Shown: positions 36,252 through 44,870 of the stretch, piece by piece
Position numbering within the stretch: the stretch's first letter is position 1
How the letters are laid out: every line of letters starts with the position of its first letter
DNA from: UBA5158 sp963692955
GTDB lineage: Bacteria; Pseudomonadota; Gammaproteobacteria; DSM-16500
Length of the DNA stretch: 64,000 nt
Assembly: GCA_963692955.1 (NCBI GenBank)
Contig: OY843587.1
Span: 2,542,001 to 2,606,000 of the forward strand
Reading direction: 5' to 3'
The notes under the pieces: generated by a model
What the model was told of the DNA's origin: nothing
The model's database searches: none
Seen by the model: only the letters and a program-made list of their open reading frames with translations
Program-made: the position numbers and the translations under genes

Positions 36252-36666
36252 ACAGCAAAAAAAATTAGCGTGGGTCATGACGTTAGTGGTTTTGCTAAGT
36301 GTGGCCGCGGGTTTAGTGTTGTACGCGCTAAAACAAAATATTAATTTATTTTATACCCCTAGCCAATTGCAAGAGGTAAAGCTAAACCCAAATCGGAATT
36401 TACGCCTGGGCGGCTTTGTGCAAAAACACAGTGTGCGCTATGCTGCGTCCGGCGAAAGCGTCGTATTCACCATCACGGATGAAAAAAATCAAATTGAAGT
36501 CAGCTATCAAGGCGTGCTGCCGAATTTATTTCGTGAAGGGCAAGGCGTGGTAGTGACGGGCAAGTTGACCGACGCGCACCACTTGCGCGCCTTTGAAGTC
36601 CTCGCGAAACATGATGAAAAATATGTGCCCCGGCCATTACAAGAAAGTTTGCAAACGAAAGTATAG
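36241..36666 (+). CDS. ccmE: Periplasmic haem chaperone CcmE
   Basis: 141 aa. N-terminal helix (about 9-29) and an OB-fold periplasmic domain. The covalent haem ligand is H124 in LAKHDEKYVP, with the axial Tyr at 128; RLGGFVQKHSV is the conserved strand. It carries haem from CcmC to CcmF/H. Confidence 0.95.
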   Translation: MSPKQQKKLAWVMTLVVLLSVAAGLVLYALKQNINLFYTPSQLQEVKLNPNRNLRLGGFVQKHSVRYAASGESVVFTITDEKNQIEVSYQGVLPNLFREGQGVVVTGKLTDAHHLRAFEVLAKHDEKYVPRPLQESLQTKV

Positions 36667-36674
36667 AGGTGCGT

Positions 36675-38594
36675 GTGTTCCCCGAAATTGGTAATTTTGC
36701 GATTATTTTAGCGTTATGTTTCGCGTTGCTGCAAAGCGCGGCGGTGCTGTATGGTCAGCGCGTGGCGGTGAACCATTATTTCCGATTAAGTATTTTCGCA
36801 GCTGTCGGGCAAATGGCTTTCTTGGCGTTTGCCATGCTGTGTTTGATTTTATGTTTTCTCAGCAACGATATGACGGTGATTTACGTGCAGCAACATTCAC
36901 ATCAATTGCTGCCGTTTATTTACCGCGTCGGCGCGGCCTGGGGCGGCCATGAAGGTTCTTTGTTATTATGGTGCTTGATTTTAAGCGGTTGGACCGCCGC
37001 GTTTATGCTTTTTTCCGGAACAAAATTAGCGCCTACTTCGTTCGCGACGATTATCATGCTGTTGGGTTTCATCAGCACAGGATTTATCGCTTTTTTATTT
37101 TTTACTTCTAATCCCTTCGCGCGTTTATTTCCAGTCGCACCCATCAGCGGCGATGATTTAACGCCTATCTTACAAGACCCAGGTTTGATTTTTCATCCGC
37201 CCATGTTGTATTTAGGTTACGTCGGTTTCGCGCTGGCCTTCGCGTTCGCGTTGTGCGCGTTATTAGAAAAAAACTTCACGAAAACTTGGGTAGAAACACT
37301 ACGGCCGTGGGTAATTTTACCGTGGTCGTTCTTAAGCGTCGGTATTGTGTTGGGCAGCTGGTGGGCTTACCGCGAACTAGGTTGGGGGGGCTGGTGGTTT
37401 TGGGACCCCGTCGAAAACGCATCACTATTACCGTGGCTCGCGGCGACCGGCTTACTGCACGCGTTACTCGTCAGTGAAAAACGCGATACTTTCAAAGGCT
37501 GGACGATTCTTTTAGCGATCGTGACTTTTACGCTGAGTTTACTGGGAACGTTTCTCGTGCGCTCGGGCATTTTAGTGTCCGTGCATACTTTCGCGAACGA
37601 CCCGTCTCGCGGTATTTTTTTATTAGTGTATTTGGCTGTGATCATCGGTGGCGCGCTGTTGTTGTATAGCTGGCGCATCCGTTATTTTTACCGCGCGCCT
37701 AACTTTGAATTATTTTCCCGCGAAACTTTTTTATTACTCAATACCGTGCTGATGTTGACGGCGGTAGCGACGATTACCTTAGGCACGCTCTATCCCATTA
37801 TCTTAGACGCGTTGGGCTTAGAAAAAATTTCCGTGGGCGAACCGTACTTTAACACGGTCTTTCTGCCGATTATTTTACCGATTTTATTATTGATGGGGTT
37901 CGCGCCGCACGTGAAATGGGGCGGGCAGTCACTCGCAGCGCTCTGGAAAAAATTGCGGCTCAATTTATTTTTAGCGGTGCTGCTGGGCGCGAGCTTACCG
38001 CACTTTTTGGGTTTTCCATTTCACGCGCTAGCCAGCGTAGGGATTTTTTTCTGTGTTTGGATCGTGTTGGCGACGCTGCAATATGTTTTTCATTTAACAT
38101 TAACGCAACAAAAAATGCATGCGCAGCATTGGTCTATGGTCGTCGCGCATATCGGTATCGCCGTGCTAGCGCTAGGCGTCACGGTCAATAAATCTTATAG
38201 CGAAGAACGCCAAGTAAAAATGCACGCGACTGAGCACGTGACGCTGGCTGGCTATCTTATCACTTTAGAAAATCTCGCTGAAACCAACGGCGCGAATTTT
38301 AAAAGTATCACCGCGACGTTCGCCGTGCAAAAAAGCCAAGACCGACCGCAATTCATTGAAGCCCAACAACGGGTTTACTTAAGCCATGACCAAACTTTGA
38401 GTAAGCCCGGCATCCTTTACAATCCGTGGCGCGATATCTATATCGCGCTGGGTGCTGAATTGCCGGACGGCGCGTGGGCGGTAAGACTTTATTACAAACC
38501 CATGGTACGCTGGATTTGGTTTGGTGGTTTTATGTTGCTAGCGGGTGGTTTATTATCCTTATTCAGACCAAAAAATAAAGGCGCTGTCTCATGA
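36675..38594 (+). CDS. ccmF: Haem lyase subunit CcmF
   Basis: 639 aa from the GTG at 36675, which has GAGG 5 nt upstream and gives the family start FPEIGNFAIILAL; the GTG at 36669 overlaps the Shine-Dalgarno. About 15 helices. The WWD domain is GWGGWWFWDPVENASLLPWL, and haem/His motifs include LLHALLVSEKR and HTFANDPSRG. It attaches haem to apocytochrome c with CcmH and CcmI. Confidence 0.95.
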   Translation: MFPEIGNFAIILALCFALLQSAAVLYGQRVAVNHYFRLSIFAAVGQMAFLAFAMLCLILCFLSNDMTVIYVQQHSHQLLPFIYRVGAAWGGHEGSLLLWCLILSGWTAAFMLFSGTKLAPTSFATIIMLLGFISTGFIAFLFFTSNPFARLFPVAPISGDDLTPILQDPGLIFHPPMLYLGYVGFALAFAFALCALLEKNFTKTWVETLRPWVILPWSFLSVGIVLGSWWAYRELGWGGWWFWDPVENASLLPWLAATGLLHALLVSEKRDTFKGWTILLAIVTFTLSLLGTFLVRSGILVSVHTFANDPSRGIFLLVYLAVIIGGALLLYSWRIRYFYRAPNFELFSRETFLLLNTVLMLTAVATITLGTLYPIILDALGLEKISVGEPYFNTVFLPIILPILLLMGFAPHVKWGGQSLAALWKKLRLNLFLAVLLGASLPHFLGFPFHALASVGIFFCVWIVLATLQYVFHLTLTQQKMHAQHWSMVVAHIGIAVLALGVTVNKSYSEERQVKMHATEHVTLAGYLITLENLAETNGANFKSITATFAVQKSQDRPQFIEAQQRVYLSHDQTLSKPGILYNPWRDIYIALGAELPDGAWAVRLYYKPMVRWIWFGGFMLLAGGLLSLFRPKNKGAVS

Positions 38595-39133
38595 AAATGC
38601 CAACCCGAGTTATACCGCTAATATTCTTTATTCTGGTGGGCGGGATTTTGTGGATTGGGTTGCATGCACACCCTGAATTCATTCCATCGCCGCTCATTGA
38701 CAACCCCGCGCCCGCGTTTGCGTTGCCGGTGTTGAGTTATGAAAATAAAGTCGCTACGCAAAAAGATTTTAGCGGCCACGTCACTCTCTTTAATGTGTGG
38801 GCGACTTGGTGTTCCGCCTGCGCGCAAGAACATGAAATGTTAATGACTATCGCGAAAGATCAACCTGACCTGGTCTTGTATGGCTTAGATTACAAAGACG
38901 ACGATCGCGCGGCGCGGCGCTATTTGCATGACAATGGCAATCCTTACCGCACCGTCGCCATCGATAAAACCGGCAACACCGCGATTGATTACGGCGTTTA
39001 CGGCACGCCAGAAACATTTGTCATCGATAAAAAAGGCATTATCCGTTTCAAATATATCGGTTCCATCACCACCGATGTATGGGAAGAAACGCTAGGCCCC
39101 CTAGTCACCAAATTACAAAGTGAGCCGGCATGA
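38591..39133 (+). CDS. ccmG: Thiol:disulfide oxidoreductase CcmG (DsbE)
   Basis: 180 aa. N-terminal helix (about 8-24) and a thioredoxin fold with active site W73-C74-SA-C77 in NVWATWCSACAQEHEML; the usual Pro is replaced by Ser-Ala. GTPETFVIDKKG holds the cis-Pro loop. It reduces apocytochrome c thiols for haem attachment. ATGA overlap with ccmF. Confidence 0.93.
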   Translation: MKMPTRVIPLIFFILVGGILWIGLHAHPEFIPSPLIDNPAPAFALPVLSYENKVATQKDFSGHVTLFNVWATWCSACAQEHEMLMTIAKDQPDLVLYGLDYKDDDRAARRYLHDNGNPYRTVAIDKTGNTAIDYGVYGTPETFVIDKKGIIRFKYIGSITTDVWEETLGPLVTKLQSEPA

Positions 39134-39534
39134 AATTATTTTTTCTCATGCTGCTACTGTTGGCCGGCGCGCTGCAAGTTTATGCCGCCGATGATTTTTA
39201 TCATTTCGATACGCCGGCGACGAAAGTCCGCTTTCAAAATCTCACCGGCAATTTGCGTTGTTTAGTTTGTCAAAATCAAAATTTAGCGGAATCCAACGCG
39301 CCGCTCGCGAATGATTTGCGCGCGCAAGTCTATCAAAAAATTCAAACCGGCCAAAGTGACGAAGAAATTATAAATTATTTAGTCGCGCGGTACGGCGATT
39401 TTATTTTATATAAGCCGCCGTTCCGTGCGGCGACGGCAGCATTATGGTTGGGCCCACTATTATTTTTAATTTGCGGCAGCGCTTATCTATTTTACTATTT
39501 GCGCCGCTACCGAGAGAGCGCCGAGTCATGTTGA
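39130..39534 (+). CDS. ccmH: Cytochrome c maturation protein CcmH
   Basis: 134 aa. Signal peptide (1-19), then the LRCLVCQNQNLAESNAPLA motif (C44, C47) that reacts with apocytochrome thiols, the helical bundle with YLVARYGDFILYKPPF, and a C-terminal helix. It overlaps ccmG by 4 bp and the CcmI-like gene by 7 bp. Confidence 0.94.
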   Translation: MKLFFLMLLLLAGALQVYAADDFYHFDTPATKVRFQNLTGNLRCLVCQNQNLAESNAPLANDLRAQVYQKIQTGQSDEEIINYLVARYGDFILYKPPFRAATAALWLGPLLFLICGSAYLFYYLRRYRESAESC

Positions 39535-39917
39535 CGGTTTATTTAGTTTTACTCGCCATGCTGCTCACCGCGGTGACGATTATCGCGGGCGCGTTTAAAT
39601 TCCAATTTTCAAAAGGTTTTTTCACGGTTGCTAGTTTGACGTTGACAGTGGCTTTTGGTTTATTCCATATTAGCAATAATACCGCCGGTTTACGTGAATG
39701 GTTAACGGCGGGCAAAGCACATTATGATTTATTGGTCGCGTTTCAAGATTTAGGTGGTTTCGACGGCACGATAGCGCGCATTAAAGCGAAGTTAAAAGAG
39801 AATCCCAACGACGCGCGCGGCTGGCAAATTTTAGGAAAACTCTATCTTGCCAAAGGCGACACGCGCGCCGCTGAAAAAGCGCTGACAAAAGCACGGCAAT
39901 TGGATACGAAATTATGA
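39528..39917 (+). CDS. Short CcmI-like TPR protein
   Basis: 129 aa from the ATG at 39528 overlapping ccmH. Two N-terminal hydrophobic helices (about 2-20 and 30-46) as in CcmI, then a single TPR-like unit, DARGWQILGKLYLAKGDTRAAEKALTKARQLD. Usual CcmI has about 400 residues with several TPRs that capture apocytochrome c, so this is a strongly reduced version or a partial homologue of the CcmH/CcmI TPR part. Confidence 0.75.
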   Translation: MLTVYLVLLAMLLTAVTIIAGAFKFQFSKGFFTVASLTLTVAFGLFHISNNTAGLREWLTAGKAHYDLLVAFQDLGGFDGTIARIKAKLKENPNDARGWQILGKLYLAKGDTRAAEKALTKARQLDTKL

Positions 39918-40456
39918 GCAAAGCATTCACTAAAGAAACCGATAACGATGACGACGAACCCGAACAACCGTCATCGTTTACCGATGATTTAAAAAATTAT
40001 GTCACGCCGGCAGGCTATAAAGATTTACAGGATGAATTGCGGCAATTACTCAAAGAAGAACGCCCTAAAGTCGTCGAAACGGTACGCTGGGCTGCTGGGA
40101 ATGGTGACCGTTCCGAAAATGGTGACTATATTTATGGGAAACGACGCTTACGCGAAATCGACCGGCGCATGCGGTATTTAACTAAGCGCATTGAAAGCGC
40201 GGAAGTCGTGGATCAAAAACTACAGAAAAACTTAACGCAAATTTTTTTTGGGGCGACGGTGACTTACTTAGAAGCTGACGGCACGGAAAAGACAGTTAAG
40301 ATTGTTGGGATTGACGAGGCGGATTTAACGAAAAATAAAATTAGTTGGATTTCGCCGGTGGCGCGGGCTTTGCTGAAGGCGGAAGTGGGAGATACGGTGG
40401 CGTTGAAGACGCCGACGGTGACGGAGAGTTTGAAGGTTATTAAGATTAAATATTAA
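39914..40456 (+). CDS. greB: Transcription elongation factor GreB
   Basis: 180 aa. N-terminal coiled coil with VTPAGYKDLQDELRQLL, the acidic tip region, and GDRSENGDYIYGKRRLREIDRRMRYL, which marks GreB rather than GreA. The C-terminal FKBP-like domain begins near 105 (GATVTYLEADG). It stimulates RNA cleavage in backtracked RNA polymerase. An unusual 25-residue acidic N-terminal extension (DNDDDEPEQPSS) precedes the core. ATGA overlap with the CcmI-like gene suggests read-through from the ccm operon. Confidence 0.95.
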   Translation: MSKAFTKETDNDDDEPEQPSSFTDDLKNYVTPAGYKDLQDELRQLLKEERPKVVETVRWAAGNGDRSENGDYIYGKRRLREIDRRMRYLTKRIESAEVVDQKLQKNLTQIFFGATVTYLEADGTEKTVKIVGIDEADLTKNKISWISPVARALLKAEVGDTVALKTPTVTESLKVIKIKY

Positions 40457-40492
40457 GTTTGTTGCGTTGCGCGTTGCTTAGCCCCACCACCC

Positions 40493-41089
40493 TCAGGTTC
40501 TTGTTACGCAGAACTCGGCTACTTGTCGCAGCATTTCGGCGGCCGCGTGGTTCGCCGCTACGACACCACCGTACGGAGAATTCTGTGGCGCGGGTTCTAC
40601 GACGTTAAATAATTTATTCGCGATGACTTGGCCCGTGCTGGTTTTGACGATCTGCGCGGCCATTTTGATATGCACTTCGCTAGCGCCCTGGTAAAACACT
40701 TGGCGGAATTCCACGATTTGCGTATGTAACACATAATCACTCGCTCCCGACGCTTGGGTCGTGGTCACGACACGGAAATGGTGGGTTTTATGCAGCGTTT
40801 CCACTAATAACGGTCTTAACATGTCTGCAGGGGTTTCCGCCCAAGTACTTTTTGCAAAGTACGCGATTTGATACGGCGACGTGGTGTATGCCATATCGAC
40901 GGTATCATAGAGTGGCACGCTGTCGGGCGCGCCGACCATCAGCGTGCCCGCGTGGCCTCTGCTCACCGGAATATTCTGCGGCATCGTATTCACTAAGTAC
41001 GTCGTGTTCGCGTTCGGCACTGGCGTAAACAACGAACATGCCGACAACGAGACCGTCATGACCACCAACATAATGAAAGTTCTGACCAT
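40493..41089 (-). CDS. ABC transporter auxiliary lipoprotein (PqiC-like)
   Basis: 198 aa. Signal peptide with lipobox LSAC (Cys about 18). The mature part matches the ABC-type transport auxiliary family: TLMVGAPDSVPLYDTVDMAY, a SPYQIAYFAKSTWAETPADML strand-helix, and YVLHTQIVEFRQ. Such lipoproteins sit in the outer membrane and partner MCE proteins in lipid transport. Last gene of the mlaE-F-D unit, 1 bp after mlaD. Confidence 0.85.
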   Translation of the reverse strand: MVRTFIMLVVMTVSLSACSLFTPVPNANTTYLVNTMPQNIPVSRGHAGTLMVGAPDSVPLYDTVDMAYTTSPYQIAYFAKSTWAETPADMLRPLLVETLHKTHHFRVVTTTQASGASDYVLHTQIVEFRQVFYQGASEVHIKMAAQIVKTSTGQVIANKLFNVVEPAPQNSPYGGVVAANHAAAEMLRQVAEFCVTRT

Positions 41090-41090
41090 G

Positions 41091-41891
41091 TTATCGTTCT
41101 CCAGGTCCTAATGCCCGTGGGGCTTTGCCGCGGATTAAAACTGCGGGATTGCGTTTTATTTCTTGCGACACGGCGTCTAAATTCGTCGCCGCGCTATTTA
41201 AATTGCCTATCGTATCGTTCGCTTGCGGCAGCGTGTTCAAACTAAAACTTTGAATGGCCGGCGTTAATTGTCCGGTGGCGCGCGCCGCATTATTCAAAAT
41301 CGCATTGAATTGCGGACGGTTCGCGCTTAAGTTCGCGGTCAAATCTTTTAAGTTAATTAAAATCGAGCGCAGTGAGTTTAAATTTTCCTGATCTAATAAA
41401 TTCGCGACGTTATCGCTTAATTTGCGGAAATTCACGCTGAATTGGCGGAGCGCGGTATCCAATTGTAAAAAGAACGAAGGCACGGTTTTGATAATCGGAA
41501 ATTTTTCGCCGGGCGACGCTTTCAATGGCGTTTTATCGGTACCTTTATCTGAGAGCGCGATAAACCCGATACCGGTTAAGCCTTTGGCTTTTAACATCGC
41601 GGTGGTGCCTAGCGTGATGGGTGTGGTGCTATTTATTTTTAATAATAATTCGACGATTTGCGGGTTCTTTTTATTGATCTCGATGCTTGAAACACTGCCG
41701 ACGTTGACGCCATTATATTCGACCACGGAATCAGGGCTAAGGCCGCTCACCGATTCTTGCATTAATACTTTATATATCGAATAGGTTTCCGTCGATAAGC
41801 CGGAAGATAACCAGATAACCGCTAAGATAATCATGCTGATTATCGAAATAACGAATACGCCGACAATTGTGTAATTTACATTAGTTTCCAT
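41091..41891 (-). CDS. MCE-domain lipid transport protein, MlaD-like
   Basis: 266 aa. One N-terminal helix (about 8-30), one MCE domain (about 35-115: SVSGLSPDSVVEYNGVNVGSVSSIEI and LKAKGLTGIGFIALS), and a long helical C-terminus that can form a periplasmic bundle. MlaD proteins form hexamers attached to the MlaE/MlaF transporter and bind phospholipid. The C-terminal part is longer than in E. coli MlaD, nearer to the Pqi/plant-TGD2 type. Confidence 0.9.
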   Translation of the reverse strand: METNVNYTIVGVFVISIISMIILAVIWLSSGLSTETYSIYKVLMQESVSGLSPDSVVEYNGVNVGSVSSIEINKKNPQIVELLLKINSTTPITLGTTAMLKAKGLTGIGFIALSDKGTDKTPLKASPGEKFPIIKTVPSFFLQLDTALRQFSVNFRKLSDNVANLLDQENLNSLRSILINLKDLTANLSANRPQFNAILNNAARATGQLTPAIQSFSLNTLPQANDTIGNLNSAATNLDAVSQEIKRNPAVLIRGKAPRALGPGER

Positions 41892-41895
41892 GTCG

Positions 41896-42687
41896 TTACC
41901 CTTGATAAATATCGCTAACTACCCGTCCACGCGGGCCGCTAAAAAATTGTTGGATTTTAGGATGTTTATCTTTGGCTACTTTCGCCACCGTGTCTATACA
42001 CAATACCTTGCCCTCTCCCAAAAATGCAACGCGATTTGAAATTTTCCACAATGTGTCCAAATCATGCGTCACAATAACAATGGTTAAGCCCATCGTGGCT
42101 TGTAAATCTAAAATTAATTGATCAAACGCCGCGGCGCTTTCCGGGTCCAGTCCGGCCGTTGGCTCATCTAAAAATATTAATTCCGGGTCCAATACTATCG
42201 CGCGCGCCAGCCCCGCGCGTTTTTGCATACCGCCGCTTAATTCAGAGGGGTATTTGGCGGCCGCTTCTTTCGGCAAGCCCGCTAAAAGAATTTTTAATAA
42301 CGCTAATTCTTCGATGGTTTTTTTATCGAGGCGCGTGTGTTCTTTTAACGGAAAAGCCGTATTTTCCAGCACGGTCAGCGAACTGAATAAGGCATTGGAT
42401 TGGAACAACACACCCCACCGGCGTTGGACTTCTAATAATTGTCGGGGTGTTGCGGTCGTTAATTCTAAACCGAACACTTTGATCGAACCGAGCGTGGGGC
42501 GTTGTAGCATTAACATTTCGCGTAATACCGTGGTTTTACCCGCGCCGGAGCCGCCCACCAACGCCAAAATTTCACCGCGCTTCACCTCTAAGCTCAAATT
42601 TTTATTCACGTACACACCGCCGAGCTCAGTGGAAATATTTTTCATTTGTATAATGAACTCGTCGTCGGCCATTTTAGTACCCGTCAT
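41896..42687 (-). CDS. mlaF: Lipid ABC transporter ATP-binding protein, MlaF-like
   Basis: 263 aa. Walker A GGSGAGKTTVL, signature ELSGGMQKRAGLARAIV (the AGLARA form typical of MlaF), Walker B LIFLDEPTAGLDPES and switch His in VTHDLDTL. It energises lipid movement by the adjacent permease. Start overlaps the mlaE stop by 4 bp. Confidence 0.93.
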   Translation of the reverse strand: MTGTKMADDEFIIQMKNISTELGGVYVNKNLSLEVKRGEILALVGGSGAGKTTVLREMLMLQRPTLGSIKVFGLELTTATPRQLLEVQRRWGVLFQSNALFSSLTVLENTAFPLKEHTRLDKKTIEELALLKILLAGLPKEAAAKYPSELSGGMQKRAGLARAIVLDPELIFLDEPTAGLDPESAAAFDQLILDLQATMGLTIVIVTHDLDTLWKISNRVAFLGEGKVLCIDTVAKVAKDKHPKIQQFFSGPRGRVVSDIYQG

Positions 42688-43817
42688 AGATTTAGCTTAC
42701 TAAATAAAATGGAGAAGGCTGCGTCCGCGACAATGATAAAAAAGATCGACATCACGACGCTGCGCGTGGTTTTTTTCCCGACACTATCAGAATTCATTTC
42801 GACTTGCATGCCTTCAAAGCAGCCTATGCTTGCGATCAATAACGCAAACGCCGGGGCTTTGCCTAAACCAATTAATAGCGCGCGCAGCGGAATTTCCGCT
42901 TGGAAGCGCACGAGAAAATCATGCGGCGTAATACCCAACGCCACTTTCGCCATGATCATGCCGCCAAAAATTCCGAAAATATCCGCCCACATACTTAATA
43001 AGGGCAGTGTGATGACTAGTCCCAACACGCGCGGTATCAATAACAATTCCCCCGGCGTCACGCCTAATGTATCTAGCGCGTCGATTTCTTGATTAATTTT
43101 CATGATGCCTAATTCGGCGGTGTAGGCGGAGCCCGTTCTACCCGCGACCATGATCGCGGTAATCAAAGGCCCAAATTCACGCAGCACTGCTAATCCTAAG
43201 AAATCCACGATTAAAACGTTGGCGCCATAATTCCGTAATTGATTTCCCATTTGATAAGCGATGACGACGCCGATCATAAACGACAATAACGCGATGATAG
43301 GCAGGGCTTGCAGTCCGGTACGGTAAATATCGCTCGCAAGAGCTGCCCACCGAAAACGTTTGGGATGCCGCACTAAGCGCACGACTTCGATGGATAACAC
43401 GCCGACAAAAGATAAATAGGCCATGAATTCTTGCCATTGCCCCACCGCAATCTTACCGATCGTCGCGACATAACCGAGAGTTTTTGGTTTCTTGATATCA
43501 GCGGCGGTGGCGGGCTTGTCTTCGACGATTTTTAAAAGTTGTTGATGCACTTTAGAAAAATTTTGCAGCTTGGTTTTAAAGCCCTGTTCGCCTAGCCATT
43601 GGCTCAATACCCACGCGCCCGCGCTATCAAAGGTCGTGATGGCGTCGCCGTCGATGGTAATCGACGTCTTTTCTTTCGACAGATTTTGTTTTAACTGCCG
43701 CTGGATCTTGCCAACATTCGCTAGCGTCCACTCGCCTAAGCATTCCAAACGTCTCTGCTGACGGTCAAACTTCAGAAAATTCTCTGGTATTTTTGTCATG
43801 CGACTAGTCTTTCTCAT
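42684..43817 (-). CDS. mlaE: MlaE-type permease with N-terminal STAS domain
   Basis: 377 aa. Residues 1-110 form a STAS (MlaB-like) domain (TSITIDGDAITTFDSAGAWVLSQWL), fused to an MlaE permease with five to six helices, containing FGPLITAIMVAGRTGSAYTAELGIMKINQEIDALDTLGV, the conserved EQ-loop-like element. The fusion removes the need for separate MlaB. No MlaC gene is present nearby. A second in-frame ATG at 43799 is also possible; neither has a clear Shine-Dalgarno. Confidence 0.92.
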   Translation of the reverse strand: MRKTSRMTKIPENFLKFDRQQRRLECLGEWTLANVGKIQRQLKQNLSKEKTSITIDGDAITTFDSAGAWVLSQWLGEQGFKTKLQNFSKVHQQLLKIVEDKPATAADIKKPKTLGYVATIGKIAVGQWQEFMAYLSFVGVLSIEVVRLVRHPKRFRWAALASDIYRTGLQALPIIALLSFMIGVVIAYQMGNQLRNYGANVLIVDFLGLAVLREFGPLITAIMVAGRTGSAYTAELGIMKINQEIDALDTLGVTPGELLLIPRVLGLVITLPLLSMWADIFGIFGGMIMAKVALGITPHDFLVRFQAEIPLRALLIGLGKAPAFALLIASIGCFEGMQVEMNSDSVGKKTTRSVVMSIFFIIVADAAFSILFSKLNL

Positions 43818-44188
43818 TCTGAAGCGTAAATTTATTTGAAATAAAGTATCTCTTGAAAAAAAAATTTATGCAAATGCGTTGCAGCCTGTGTGCGATCATG
43901 CTCACAAGGCCGAGACACGCGAGCGTACGCAAAATTAAAAAATTAAAGTGACTCGCTTGCAACAAAACGGGCATTTTACAGTGAAAAAAATTAATTCCAC
44001 ACCATGCGGATATCCCGCATCGTATCAGCAATATAACTAATATCATTCATGCATTTACCCTATCGACCCCGTCATAGTACGTAGTGTGTGCGCCATAACC
44101 TAATTATAATTAGGGGAATCACTAATAGTTTTATATTCAAGGGGTTGTTATATTTTATCGACAACGGCCAACTAGTGGAGTAAATGTC
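43818..44188. other. Intergenic region upstream of the histone-like gene
   Basis: 371 bp between the Mla operon start and the histone-like gene. It holds a 16-bp perfect palindrome at 44099-44114 (listed separately) and A+T-rich promoter-like DNA. A short minus-strand open frame inside has no convincing ribosome site or coding character. Confidence 0.5.
44099..44114. promoter_or_regulatory. 16-bp perfect palindrome, possible operator
   Basis: CCTAATTATAATTAGG is exactly self-complementary and lies 75 bp before the ATG of the histone-like gene, a position suited to a dimeric regulator. The regulator is unknown. Confidence 0.4.
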
Positions 44189-44374
44189 ATGACAAAAGCG
44201 ACTAAACGTAAGGGAACGAAAAAGACGACGAAGACTGGCACAACTGTTACGGCTCGCGCCTTAGCTAAGAAGTCTAAGATGAAGTCTATGAAAAAAGCTA
44301 CCAAGAAAAAAGCTGCGAAAAAGAAATCTAAGAAAGCTTCTAAGAAAAAAGCGAAGAAGCGTTCTAAGAAGTAA
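44189..44374 (+). CDS. Lysine-rich histone H1-like DNA-binding protein
   Basis: 61 aa, about half Lys/Arg, with KKA/KKS steps such as KKATKKKAAKKKSKK and no acidic residue. This is the composition of the C-terminal half of histone H1, Chlamydia HC1/HC2 and Coxiella Hq1-type nucleoid proteins. It should bind DNA non-specifically and may compact the nucleoid, for example in a resting or infectious cell form (inference). GGAG precedes the ATG at 44189. Followed by a strong terminator, so it is a single-gene unit. Confidence 0.85.
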   Translation: MTKATKRKGTKKTTKTGTTVTARALAKKSKMKSMKKATKKKAAKKKSKKASKKKAKKRSKK

Positions 44375-44398
44375 TCCCCCTCTCTTCGGAGAGAAAAG

Positions 44399-44431
44399 GG
44401 CGGGTAAGACTTGGTCTTCCCCGCCTTTTTT
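44399..44431. terminator. Bidirectional rho-independent terminator
   Basis: GGCGGG..AGAC TTG GTCT..CCCGCC followed by six T on the plus strand, and CTTTTC on the minus strand. It serves the histone-like gene and the convergent gene at 44457. Just before it, CTCTC-TTCG-GAGAG (44380-44393) is a stable tetraloop hairpin. Confidence 0.88.
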
Positions 44432-44456
44432 ATTGCCTGGCGAAAAGTATCAATCA

Positions 44457-44741
44457 TCAATTCGAAAAAGATCCTTGTCGAGTAAATGCATTTGGGTATT
44501 GTTTTTGATGCTCAAGAAAGTCTGGATATTTCGCGATTAAAGCGTCTTCCATAGTAGTAATCTGAGTTTTTAACTCAGCATTTTGCGCGGCGTCTGCCGT
44601 AGTAAATTGCTTAGCCTTAAGCTTTTTATATTCTTCCGCAGTATTATAATTTGCTTCGAGCATTACTTTTAATTGTTCCGCTCGTTCTTTTTCACGATCA
44701 ACAATTACTGGTTTTACTGCTACACAATATCTACCGTACAT
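44457..44741 (-). CDS. Small helical protein of unknown function
   Basis: 94 aa, AGGGGTGAG just before the ATG. Predicted almost fully helical and charged (EKERAEQLKVMLEANYNTAEEY and a second ELKTQITTMEDAL stretch), so it may form a coiled coil. No signal peptide and no family recognised. Convergent with the histone-like gene across a shared terminator. Confidence 0.55.
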   Translation of the reverse strand: MYGRYCVAVKPVIVDREKERAEQLKVMLEANYNTAEEYKKLKAKQFTTADAAQNAELKTQITTMEDALIAKYPDFLEHQKQYPNAFTRQGSFSN

Positions 44742-44870
44742 AACTCACCCCTTATTTTCTGATTAAAATTTATAGTTGCACTTTTAACATACTTTATTCC
44801 TAACCCTTGTACAAGATGCTTTCGCAAAAAATAGTGTAGAATAAAAATGTAGCCATGAAACGGATGAACT

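Noticed and set aside
43804..44046. Minus-strand 80-codon open frame upstream of the Mla operon
   Set aside because: A+T-rich, no Shine-Dalgarno, overlaps the mlaE start, and its composition is unlike the genes of this genome.
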